Positions 1 through 6,101 of a DNA stretch of 7,469 bases are shown piece by piece. The stretch spans positions 36,051 through 43,519 of the forward strand of contig DIXT01000031.1 in the NCBI GenBank assembly GCA_002436085.1, given 5' to 3'. The stretch comes from Anaerolineaceae bacterium UBA6073 (GTDB lineage: Bacteria > Chloroflexota > Anaerolineae > Anaerolineales > Anaerolineaceae). Each line of letters opens with the position of its first letter. Position 1 is the stretch's first letter. Under the pieces are notes generated by a model. That model ran no database searches, had not been told where the DNA came from, and worked only from the letters and a program-made list of their open reading frames with translations. The position numbers and the translations under genes were made by a program.

Positions 1-67
1 GGGGTTTATGAACATATTGTGTTCTTTTTGAATATAAATTTGTTCCTTTTTTTATTGTTCTGGACAT
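1..67 (-). CDS. Possible 5' fragment of a transposase-like ORF (partial)
   Basis: On the minus strand an ATG at 67-65 opens 22 codons without a stop up to the window edge, beginning MSRTIKKGTN and rich in Lys and Thr. The GAGGG of the terminal repeat (80-76) lies 8 bases upstream and could serve as a ribosome binding site. The base composition is far more AT-rich than the neighbouring genes, which fits a foreign element. The fragment is too short to recognise a family, and an open frame of this length in AT-rich DNA can occur by chance. I do not recognise the protein; the transposase reading rests only on its position just inside the inverted repeat. Confidence 0.22.
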   Translation of the reverse strand, partial: MSRTIKKGTNLYSKRTQYVHKP

Positions 68-80
68 TTTCAACACCCTC
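1..80 (-). mobile_element. Probable end of an insertion sequence (start side)
   Basis: The sequence TTTTCAACACCCTC at 67-80 is the exact reverse complement of GAGGGTGTTGAAAA at 7427-7440. Read on the minus strand it begins GAGGGTGTTGAAAA and is followed by very AT-rich DNA (15 G/C in positions 1-60), unlike the GC-rich genes beside it. An open frame starts inside the inverted repeat and runs off the window. Terminal repeats containing TGTTGAAAA are common in several transposase families from general knowledge, but I cannot assign a family. The likely reading is that the window, perhaps an assembly contig, ends inside an insertion sequence whose body lies outside to the left. Chance identity or another repeat type remains possible. 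Confidence 0.4.
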
Positions 81-111
81 AATCACATGTCTGATGTTTT
101 ACCACGAGCTC

Positions 112-130
112 CAGACGCAAACAGACGCAA
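112..130 (+). repeat. Tandem 9-base repeat CAGACGCAA x2
   Basis: CAGACGCAA occurs at 112-120 and again at 122-130, a 10-base period (about one helical turn). It lies directly upstream of the presumed -35 region of the PHP-domain gene. The spacing suits two protomers of a regulator binding the same face of the DNA, but no known operator is recognised and two copies may be coincidence. Confidence 0.4.
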
Positions 131-159
131 TTCCGCGCGCCTGTGGTAGAGGATATAAT
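131..159 (+). promoter_or_regulatory. Putative sigma-70-type promoter of the PHP gene
   Basis: A perfect TATAAT box lies at 154-159. The hexamer 17 bases upstream (TTCCGC, 131-136) is a poor -35 match, so the promoter may depend on an activator, possibly through the tandem repeat at 112-130. Transcription would start near 166, giving a leader of about 30 bases that contains GAGGT at 186-190. Confidence 0.5.
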
Positions 160-195
160 CAGAACACTATGCCTGATCGACGCCTGAGGTAATGA

Positions 196-1260
196 ATGGA
201 AGAAATCATTGTTGCCCTGCATATGCACACAGTTTACTCCGACGGAAACGGTAAACACGCTGATTTAGCGGCTGCCGGCCTGAAAGCCGGTCTGGACGCC
301 ATTCTGATCAGCGACCATAACGTCTGGGTGCAGGGCATGGAAGGCTACCTGCAAAAAGGCAAAAAGCGCCTGCTCACCCTGGTTGGGGAAGAAGTACACG
401 ACCAAACCCTCACAAAAGGTAAAAATCATCTGCTGATTTTTGGCAATACGCGCGAACTTGCCCGCTTTGCTCCGGACCCGCAGCAGCTGACAAACCAGGC
501 CAACGCTTCGGGCGGATTGACATTTATCGCGCATCCGAACGAGGATGCCCTGCCCGCGTTTGGCGAAGCTGCTTTCAACTGGGAAGACTGGCAGGTAAAT
601 GGCTACACCGGTATCGAGCTGTGGAACCAGATGAGCGAATTCAAAACGCGCGCGACCAGCTTGCCAAAAATTGTCCTGCACGCGTTTTTCCTCCAATTGA
701 TGACCTACCGCCCATTGGATGCCACCCTGAAGCTGTGGGACGAACTTATGCTGAAGCACAATAGACCGGTGGTGGCAGTCGGGGGTGTAGACGCGCATGA
801 GCTGCAGATTCGCAAAGGACCGCTGCGCGTTGTCCTCTACCCATACGAACTCCAATTCCGCTCGATTACCAACCACCTGCTGCTCCCCAAACCGCTGACC
901 GGGAACCTGACCCAGGATAAAAATCTGATATACGACGCGCTGCGGGCTGGGCATTCCTTTATCGCCTACGACCTGCCGCGTTCAGCAAGGGGTTTCCGTT
1001 TCACGGTCAATAACAACGACGGCACCTTCTGGATGGGTGACCAGGTTTCCGCGGAAGCTGGCCTCACTTTTCAGGTGCGTCTGCCGCTGCGCACGCACGT
1101 CCGCTTATTACGAAACGGCAGCGTGGTAAAAGAGCACACGGACCGCGAAGTGCTCACTTACCTTACCAAAGAACCCGGCATCTACCGCGTGGAAGTCTAT
1201 CTGGATTATCTTGGAATGCACCGCGCCTGGATTTTCAGCAATCCAATATACGCACTTTAA
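196..1260 (+). CDS. PHP-domain metal-dependent hydrolase (CehA/McbA-like)
   Basis: A 354-residue cytosolic protein with an N-terminal PHP domain (polymerase and histidinol phosphatase family), predicted to hydrolyse a phosphoester or related bond with a multinuclear metal centre. Family ligands visible in order: H9 and H11 in HMHTVYSDG, D16, D40-H41-N42, E65 in GEE, H78 in NHLLIFG, H113-P114, and D199 and H201 in GVDAH. The set looks complete, so the enzyme is probably active. Residues from about 260 onward form a separate beta-rich tail. There is no signal peptide or membrane segment. The ATG at 196 is preceded by GAGGT at 186-190, five bases away; an overlapping ATG at 192 is out of frame. 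The substrate cannot be told from sequence. It has its own promoter-like box and is separated from the next gene by 137 bases, so it is probably a single-gene transcript. Confidence 0.85.
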   Translation: MEEIIVALHMHTVYSDGNGKHADLAAAGLKAGLDAILISDHNVWVQGMEGYLQKGKKRLLTLVGEEVHDQTLTKGKNHLLIFGNTRELARFAPDPQQLTNQANASGGLTFIAHPNEDALPAFGEAAFNWEDWQVNGYTGIELWNQMSEFKTRATSLPKIVLHAFFLQLMTYRPLDATLKLWDELMLKHNRPVVAVGGVDAHELQIRKGPLRVVLYPYELQFRSITNHLLLPKPLTGNLTQDKNLIYDALRAGHSFIAYDLPRSARGFRFTVNNNDGTFWMGDQVSAEAGLTFQVRLPLRTHVRLLRNGSVVKEHTDREVLTYLTKEPGIYRVEVYLDYLGMHRAWIFSNPIYAL

Positions 1261-1313
1261 GTCAACCTGCCAGATAACCCATCCCACCACAGACGCGCCG
1301 CTACCTGGCATCT

Positions 1314-1336
1314 CTTCTTAAACAATCCCTAAGAAG
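1314..1336. promoter_or_regulatory. Inverted repeat (7-base stem) between the PHP gene and fhaA
   Basis: CTTCTTA (1314-1320) and TAAGAAG (1330-1336) form a perfect 7-base-pair stem with a 9-base loop. No T-run follows, so it is not a convincing intrinsic terminator. It lies about 36 bases upstream of the -10 box at 1372-1377, where an operator or activator site could sit. A weaker, longer-range pairing TGCCAG (1268-1273) with CTGGCA (1305-1310) precedes it. The rest of the 1261-1397 gap holds no ORF I can support. Confidence 0.3.
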
Positions 1337-1368
1337 CTTGATACCCAGGTCAACCCGGGCAGGTTCGT

Positions 1369-1377
1369 TGGTATAAT
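1369..1377 (+). promoter_or_regulatory. Extended -10 promoter of the fha-mtnP-rodA unit
   Basis: TGGTATAAT at 1369-1377 is a perfect TATAAT with the TGn extension, which can work with little or no -35 element. No good -35 hexamer lies 16-18 bases upstream; TTGATA at 1338-1343 matches the consensus well but is 28 bases away. Initiation near 1384 would leave a leader of only about 14 bases, with the AGAAGGG Shine-Dalgarno sequence (1384-1390) at its very 5' end. Confidence 0.5.
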
Positions 1378-1397
1378 CCTGATAGAAGGGATGATGT

Positions 1398-2159
1398 ATG
1401 CTCCTGGAGACGATTGAAAACAAGCTGCGCGCGCTTTTTGAGGGCACGCTGGACCGGATGCTTTACCCGGGCATCTCCAGCTCGCTCAGCAGCCGTCTGG
1501 TTGCGTTAATCTCCGAGAAAATTGCTTCCCAGCCGCCCGCCACCCGCCGCGCGCCCGACCTTATTGATATCCTGATTTGCCCGGATAAGTGGGACGCCTG
1601 GCAAAGCGCCCGGCCGGCCCTGGAGGACGCTGCCCGGGAACTTGAAGCCTTTTGGGTGGATCAGGGCTACACATTTCTCTACAGCCCGCGCATTAAAGTG
1701 ATCGCGGACCCCGACTTGAGCGCCGAGGCGGTTGACATTCACGTCGATTACGCACAAAGCGACAGCCTGCAAGGCAAAACTACCCTGCAGACGGTCCCGC
1801 GCCCGGTGGGGGACGAACCAATCCCTGTCAATGCGTATCTGATCATTAACGGAAAAGAACAGGCGGCTCTCGACAAAGCTGTCATCAATATTGGCAGGCG
1901 CTCCAACAGCGATATTATTCTGAATGACCCGATGATCTCGCGCGACCACATTCAACTGCGCGCCGAACAAGGCAAGTATCTTCTCTTTGACCTGAGCTCC
2001 ACCGGCGGCACCTTTGTCAACAACCGACAGGTACACTCCGCGGTGCTGAAACCCGGGGATGTCATCAGGCTTGGAAAAACTCTCCTTGTATTCAATCAGG
2101 AGCTGCCGAGCGCTGACGAAACCAAAATAACCCTGCTGGAATCGCAGCCTAAGCCATGA
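1398..2159 (+). CDS. fhaA: FhaA-like protein: DUF3662 domain plus C-terminal FHA domain
   Basis: A 253-residue soluble protein. Residues 1-120 match the FhaA N-terminal domain (DUF3662) in pattern: a basic, leucine-rich start (ENKLRALFEGTLDRML), a helical region, and the YSPRIKVIADPDL strand region. Residues about 145-240 form an FHA domain, which binds phosphothreonine peptides. Its signature residues are present: G166-R167, S181-R182-D183-H184, S201-T202-G203-G204-T205 and N208. In Actinobacteria FhaA is a substrate of Ser/Thr kinases and links signalling to wall synthesis and division; a similar role is inferred here from the rodA-pbpA fusion downstream. The ATG at 1398 has AAGGG at 1386-1390 upstream; the ATGs at 1391 and 1394 are out of frame. 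The linker between domains is much shorter than in mycobacterial FhaA. The stop overlaps the next start (ATGA), implying translational coupling. Confidence 0.85.
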   Translation: MLLETIENKLRALFEGTLDRMLYPGISSSLSSRLVALISEKIASQPPATRRAPDLIDILICPDKWDAWQSARPALEDAARELEAFWVDQGYTFLYSPRIKVIADPDLSAEAVDIHVDYAQSDSLQGKTTLQTVPRPVGDEPIPVNAYLIINGKEQAALDKAVINIGRRSNSDIILNDPMISRDHIQLRAEQGKYLLFDLSSTGGTFVNNRQVHSAVLKPGDVIRLGKTLLVFNQELPSADETKITLLESQPKP

Positions 2160-2587
2160 ACGCCGGAATACTGCTGGTATTGCGCATCCTCTTCTTGATT
2201 GCCCTTTACGGCTTTTTGGGGCTCAGCCTGTGGGTCATCTGGAAATCCATCGGCGGAAAAGCGCCGCAAACTGCGCAGGAAGCCATCCCTCCGCTGAGTC
2301 TTTCCTCTACGATAATGGAATCCGCCAGCGCGCAGGTTTTTACGACTCCTAAAGTGAGCATCGGCAGAAGCTCCGAATGCGATTTTGTCCTTCAGCACGA
2401 AATGGTGTCATCCGTCCACGGCCGCTTTTCCTACCATCACCAACAATGGTGGTACGAAGACCTGAAATCGACCAATGGTTCCTTCCTGGAAGACTTGCGC
2501 GTGGAAGAGCCTGTGGTCGTGAAAGATGGGGATGTTCTGTTTTGCGGTGAAGTGGACGTAAACATATCGATAAAGCCCATATCCTGA
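2156..2587 (+). CDS. fhaB: FhaB/FipA-like membrane-anchored FHA-domain protein
   Basis: A 143-residue protein with one N-terminal membrane helix (about residues 4-29, ending WVIW before K30), a short Pro/Ser/Thr-rich linker (35-60) and a C-terminal FHA domain (about 61-140). This is the architecture of actinobacterial FhaB (FipA), which lies just after fhaA and next to the rodA-pbpA genes. FHA landmarks: G70-R71, S85 and H88, S105-T106-N107-G108. The usual SRxH is SSVH here, so the arginine after the first serine is missing. The residues expected to contact phosphothreonine (R71, S85, N107) remain, so peptide binding is plausible. The start overlaps the fhaA stop by four bases. The predicted role is a membrane-tethered reader of phosphorylated wall or division proteins, inferred from context. 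Confidence 0.82.
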   Translation: MNAGILLVLRILFLIALYGFLGLSLWVIWKSIGGKAPQTAQEAIPPLSLSSTIMESASAQVFTTPKVSIGRSSECDFVLQHEMVSSVHGRFSYHHQQWWYEDLKSTNGSFLEDLRVEEPVVVKDGDVLFCGEVDVNISIKPIS

Positions 2588-2606
2588 ATCAAAAAGTGAG
2601 GCAAGC

Positions 2607-3488
2607 ATGACAGAAAGCAATATCGCGTTTGGCATCATCGGCGGCTCGGGGCTGTATGCCTTTGAAGGCCTGGAAAACAAAAGAACCGTTATTATCGACA
2701 CGCCCTTTGGACTGCCGTCCTCTCCGATTGTATTAGGTGAGGTACACGGCAAACAGCTGGCATTTTTAGCGCGCCACGGGATTGGGCACACGATTTCGCC
2801 CTCCGAAGTCAATTACCGCGCGAATATCTACGCCCTCAAGCAGCTCGGCGTGACCAAAATCATCAGTGTCAGCGCATGCGGCTCCCTGCGCGAAGATTTC
2901 GCGCCCGGGGATGTCATCATTCCGGACCAGGTCTTTGATTTCACCCACAAACGCGAACGCAGCTTTTTTGGGGAGGGACTGGTGGTGCATGTCGGCTCAG
3001 CAGACCCCTTCTGCCCCGCTCTTAGCGCCGCGCTTGCCAAAGCGCTAATAGCGGAAGGCGGCACCGTGCACGAAGGCGGCGCTTACATCACCATTGAAGG
3101 TCCGCGCTTCTCCACCAAAGCAGAATCGAACACCTTCCGTTCCTGGGGAATGTCGCTGGTCGGCATGACCGCCTCGCCGGAGGTGTTCCTGGCGCGGGAA
3201 GCTGAAATCTGTTATGCAACTATGGCGCACGTCACGGATTACGATGTCTGGCATGTCAGCAAAGAACCCGTCAGCGTGGAAATGGTCGTGCGCACCCTGG
3301 CAAAAAACACCAGCCTGGCGCAGCGCGCGCTCATCCGCCTGGTAGATATCCTGGACCAACCCGACCCGGATGCTCCCGTTTGCGCTTGCGCAGACGCCCT
3401 GAAGGACGCGCTGATTACCAACCCGGGAAAAATCCGACCTGAAACCCGGGAGAAGTTGCAGCTTTTGATATCCAAATACCTAAAGTGA
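2607..3488 (+). CDS. mtnP: S-methyl-5'-thioadenosine phosphorylase (MTAP)
   Basis: A 293-residue cytosolic enzyme that cleaves 5'-methylthioadenosine with phosphate to adenine and 5-methylthioribose-1-phosphate, feeding methionine and adenine salvage (polyamine and SAM by-product recycling). Family motifs in order: GGSGLY (12-17), RHGIGH (56-61) with the PSEVNYRAN phosphate/ribose region, SACGSL (89-94), PGDVIIPDQVFDFT, TIEGPRFSTKAES, VGMTASPEVFLAREAE, and TDYDVW (210-215), whose aspartates hold the purine in the MTAP type. Length and motifs are normal for a class I nucleoside phosphorylase of the MTAP/MTIP group; methylthioinosine or guanosine-type specificity is less likely but not excluded. 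GTGAGG at 2596-2601 lies five bases before the ATG. Its stop overlaps the GTG start of the next gene (GTGA). Its place inside a wall-growth unit is unexpected and may be simple co-transcription. Confidence 0.92.
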   Translation: MTESNIAFGIIGGSGLYAFEGLENKRTVIIDTPFGLPSSPIVLGEVHGKQLAFLARHGIGHTISPSEVNYRANIYALKQLGVTKIISVSACGSLREDFAPGDVIIPDQVFDFTHKRERSFFGEGLVVHVGSADPFCPALSAALAKALIAEGGTVHEGGAYITIEGPRFSTKAESNTFRSWGMSLVGMTASPEVFLAREAEICYATMAHVTDYDVWHVSKEPVSVEMVVRTLAKNTSLAQRALIRLVDILDQPDPDAPVCACADALKDALITNPGKIRPETREKLQLLISKYLK

Positions 3489-6097
3489 CTTTGAGCAAGA
3501 CCGCAGTACCCAAAAAGACCGTCTCTTTGCCAGCGCCTTTATGGCTGGTTGGTCTTTTTGTCACGTTTTACGCTTTCGCGCTGGCTCTGGCGCCGGCTGT
3601 TCGTACGCATACCAGCAATTTGCAGGTGCAGCTGCGCTACTTGCTCCCACTCCTGGGGTGGGCAGCCGGGATGGCAGGTCTGCAAATCGGAGCAAACAAA
3701 CTCCTCCCCCGGCATGACCCGACGCTCATTCCCCTGGTCGGCGCGCTGACAGGTTGGGGATTGCTGTCGGTCTGGCGGCTCTCCCCCGCGCTCGGCGCAA
3801 AACAAGTGCTGTGGTTCCTGGCAGCTGCGGCGCTGGTCATTGCGGGGATGGCTGTCCGGAATCTCATTGCTGTGCTCAAGCAGTACAAGTATGTTTGGCT
3901 GGCGCTTGGACTGCTGCTCGTCGCGCTCACCTTTTTTGTCGGGGTGAATCCCAGCGGCTCGGGCCCAAGGCTGTGGCTGAACTTGTTCGGGGTCTATTTT
4001 CAGCCTTCGGAGCCGCTTAAGCTGCTCATGCTCGTCTATCTGGCTGCCTTCTTCGCGGACCAAATCCGGCCGAATATCTCCATACTTGCCTCCGCCCTCC
4101 CTACGCTCCTGATGACCGCGCTGATAGGCGTGCTTCTCATCGGCCAGCGAGATTTAGGCACCGCCAGTTTGTTCGCCGTCTTGTTTGTGTTTATGCTGGC
4201 GCTCACCACACGGCGTCGGCGCATCCTCTGGCTGTTTCCGCTGCTAATCGCCGCAGCCGGCACCGCGGGTTATTTCCTGTTCGATATCGTGCGCACGCGG
4301 GTGGATATCTGGCTGAATCCCTGGCTGCAGACAGCGGGCGCTTCGTATCAGCTTGTCCAGGCACAGATTGCCATCGCCGCCGGCGGGCTGATCGGCACAG
4401 GGCCCGGGCTTGGCAGCCCGCAGTTTATTCCTGTCGCGGTCTCGGATTTTATTTTTTCCGCGATTGCGGAAGAAACCGGCTTACTCGGAACCAGCGCTCT
4501 CATTCTGCTCATTCTTCTGCTGGTGATGCGCGGAGTCGTCATTTCAAGGCATTCAAAAAGCACTTTCGGCAGGTACCTGGCGTTTGGAATTTCCGCTTTC
4601 TTCGCGCTGCAGTCATTCCTCATCATTGGCGGAAACATGGGCCTTGTGCCGCTCACCGGCATTACACTCCCCTTCATCTCTTACGGCGGGTCCAATCTGC
4701 TGACCAGCATGGTCTGTGTTTTACTCTTGCTCAGGCTGAATACCGAGCCAGGCAAACAAAAAAGTGCTGAAGGCTCACAAGCTACCTACCAATTTCTTTC
4801 TGCAGTCTTCATCCTGCTGTTTATCCTCCTGCTTGGCAAGAACGCCATGATTTCCATTTGGAACAGGGAAACGCTGGCTTCCAGGCCGGAGAATTTACGC
4901 TGGGCAGTTTACGACCGCTATTCTCCGCGCGGCAGCATCATCACCACCGCGGGCGAGCCGTTAGCGGTAACTACCGGGAAGAGTGGCGAATATGAACGCG
5001 AGCTGCTCTACCCTCCCCTAAGCAGCGTCATAGGCTATACAAATGGATTGTACGGTCAATCCGGGTTGGAACGCGGCGTCTATTCGTTTTTACGCGGTTA
5101 TGGGAAGCCGTATTCCGAAATCTGGAAAAACCAGCTGCTCTACAACCAGCCTCCAGCAGGCTCGGACGTAAAGGTCAACCTAAACCTTTCACTCCAACAA
5201 GCGGCGGACAGCCTTCTGGAAGGAAAAAAAGGCGCGATAGTGCTCCTGAACGCCAAAACCGGGGAAATCTACACGCTCGCCAGCCACCCTTACTTTAACG
5301 CCAACACGCTGGAGGATGATTTCAACAATTTAATGAGCCGCGAGGACGCGCCGATGCTAAACCGAACCACCCAGGCTTCTTATCCCATCGGCACGCTTAT
5401 CAATTTGCCCGCGCTGGCAGTTTACTGGAATGACCCGCAAATCCGCTATCAATTCCCTGAGCTTTCCCCCCGCCTTGACGTTGCCTGTTACCAGGCGCTG
5501 CAAGCCGCGGATACCCAGGTGGACGTGCTGCAGTACGGCTGTGAAAGCGCGGCAGAGGACCTGGTGGGTGGGACCACGCCAGAAAGCCTGGCCGACATGA
5601 TGCGCGCGCTGGGACTATTCAGCCAGGCTAACCTGGCGATTGAATCCGCCCAGGCAGCCCCGGACCCGGCCTTATCAGCCGACTTAGCTGGGTGGCTGCA
5701 GACGGCGGCTGAGACCAAAGTCACTCCGCTGCAAATGGCTTTGTTGGCAGCGGCTGTCACTAATGGCGGCACGCAGCCAACCCCGAAATTGGTCAATAGT
5801 TATCAATCGGACAACGGAGCCTGGGTAGCTTTTGGAGGGGACGTCTCAACGGTAGAGGTTTTCAGTACCGAGCTGGCTTTCCAAATCCGCAAGCGGTTCC
5901 TGGCAGAATCACAACCCATCTGGTATCTGAACGGGCATGCCGGGCTTGAAAGTGGCGAAACACTTACCTGGTATATCGGCGGAACTACCCCGGAGTGGGT
6001 AGGCGTACCACTGGCAATCGCGGTCGCGATTGAGGGCAGCAATCCAGCCCTCTCCCAACAAATCGGAAGGCAGCTTTTGAACCTGGTTGCGCCCTGA
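3485..6097 (+). CDS. rodA: RodA/FtsW glycan polymerase fused to a degenerate PbpA-like penicillin-binding domain
   Basis: An 870-residue membrane protein with two halves. Residues 1-420 carry about 11-12 hydrophobic segments of the SEDS family (RodA/FtsW/SpoVE), which polymerises lipid II into glycan strands. The family end signature is clear (PLTGITLPF followed by S399-Y400-G401-G402), and SDFIF places D321 at the aspartate shown to be essential in RodA. A linker (419-435) and one more membrane helix (436-451) lead to an extracytoplasmic class B PBP module: R482-G483-S484-I485, GLERG (527-531) in the pedestal region, and a transpeptidase fold from about 583. Fold landmarks VTPLQMA (746-752), NGG (760-762) and TWYIGG (828-833) are retained. 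All three catalytic motifs are gone: YPIG-T637-L-I-N640 replaces SxxK, G685-C-E687 replaces SxN, and H818-A-G820 replaces KTG. No SxxK exists after residue 583. The GTG start overlaps the mtnP stop, and no clear ribosome binding site is seen, so it is probably translationally coupled. Polymerase activity is expected; transpeptidation is not. FtsW versus RodA identity is not certain; the fha context favours RodA. Confidence 0.88.
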   Translation: MTLSKTAVPKKTVSLPAPLWLVGLFVTFYAFALALAPAVRTHTSNLQVQLRYLLPLLGWAAGMAGLQIGANKLLPRHDPTLIPLVGALTGWGLLSVWRLSPALGAKQVLWFLAAAALVIAGMAVRNLIAVLKQYKYVWLALGLLLVALTFFVGVNPSGSGPRLWLNLFGVYFQPSEPLKLLMLVYLAAFFADQIRPNISILASALPTLLMTALIGVLLIGQRDLGTASLFAVLFVFMLALTTRRRRILWLFPLLIAAAGTAGYFLFDIVRTRVDIWLNPWLQTAGASYQLVQAQIAIAAGGLIGTGPGLGSPQFIPVAVSDFIFSAIAEETGLLGTSALILLILLLVMRGVVISRHSKSTFGRYLAFGISAFFALQSFLIIGGNMGLVPLTGITLPFISYGGSNLLTSMVCVLLLLRLNTEPGKQKSAEGSQATYQFLSAVFILLFILLLGKNAMISIWNRETLASRPENLRWAVYDRYSPRGSIITTAGEPLAVTTGKSGEYERELLYPPLSSVIGYTNGLYGQSGLERGVYSFLRGYGKPYSEIWKNQLLYNQPPAGSDVKVNLNLSLQQAADSLLEGKKGAIVLLNAKTGEIYTLASHPYFNANTLEDDFNNLMSREDAPMLNRTTQASYPIGTLINLPALAVYWNDPQIRYQFPELSPRLDVACYQALQAADTQVDVLQYGCESAAEDLVGGTTPESLADMMRALGLFSQANLAIESAQAAPDPALSADLAGWLQTAAETKVTPLQMALLAAAVTNGGTQPTPKLVNSYQSDNGAWVAFGGDVSTVEVFSTELAFQIRKRFLAESQPIWYLNGHAGLESGETLTWYIGGTTPEWVGVPLAIAVAIEGSNPALSQQIGRQLLNLVAP
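6015..6052. other. Two adjacent inverted repeats at the convergent gene junction
   Basis: CAATCGCG (6015-6022) and CGCGATTG (6025-6032) form an 8-base palindrome with a 2-base centre. GAGGGC (6032-6037) and GCCCTC (6047-6052) form a second stem with a 9-base loop. Both lie inside the last codons of the rodA fusion, about 50 bases past the tyrS stop on the other strand. No T-run follows on either strand, so standard intrinsic termination is not supported. They are noted because the convergent genes leave only 6098-6101 for a terminator. Confidence 0.25.
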
Positions 6098-6101
6098 AAG
6101 G

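Noticed and set aside
265..954. Long antisense open frame (229 codons) opposite the PHP gene
   Set aside because: It mirrors the codon bias of a GC-rich gene on the other strand and shows no recognisable motif. The plus-strand frame has a full set of metal ligands.
1268..1310. TGCCAG/CTGGCA hairpin as the terminator of the PHP gene
   Set aside because: A six-base stem around a 31-base loop with no clear T-run is too weak to call.
3485..3499. TTG at 3491 as the start of the rodA fusion
   Set aside because: Possible, but the GTG at 3485 overlaps the mtnP stop in the usual coupled manner, and neither has a distinct ribosome binding site. The difference is two residues.
5255..5263. A KTG tripeptide (residues 591-593) in the penicillin-binding half
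   Set aside because: It lies in the strand segment GAIVLLNAKTGEI before the active site, a stretch that is part of the general PBP fold. The catalytic KTG should precede the WYIGG strand near residue 828, where HAG is found instead.
5381..5945. Loss of the transpeptidase motifs through frameshift or sequencing error
   Set aside because: Homologous landmarks before, between and after the altered motifs stay in one uninterrupted frame to a normal C-terminus, and three separate sites are changed. A frameshift would destroy the surrounding matches.
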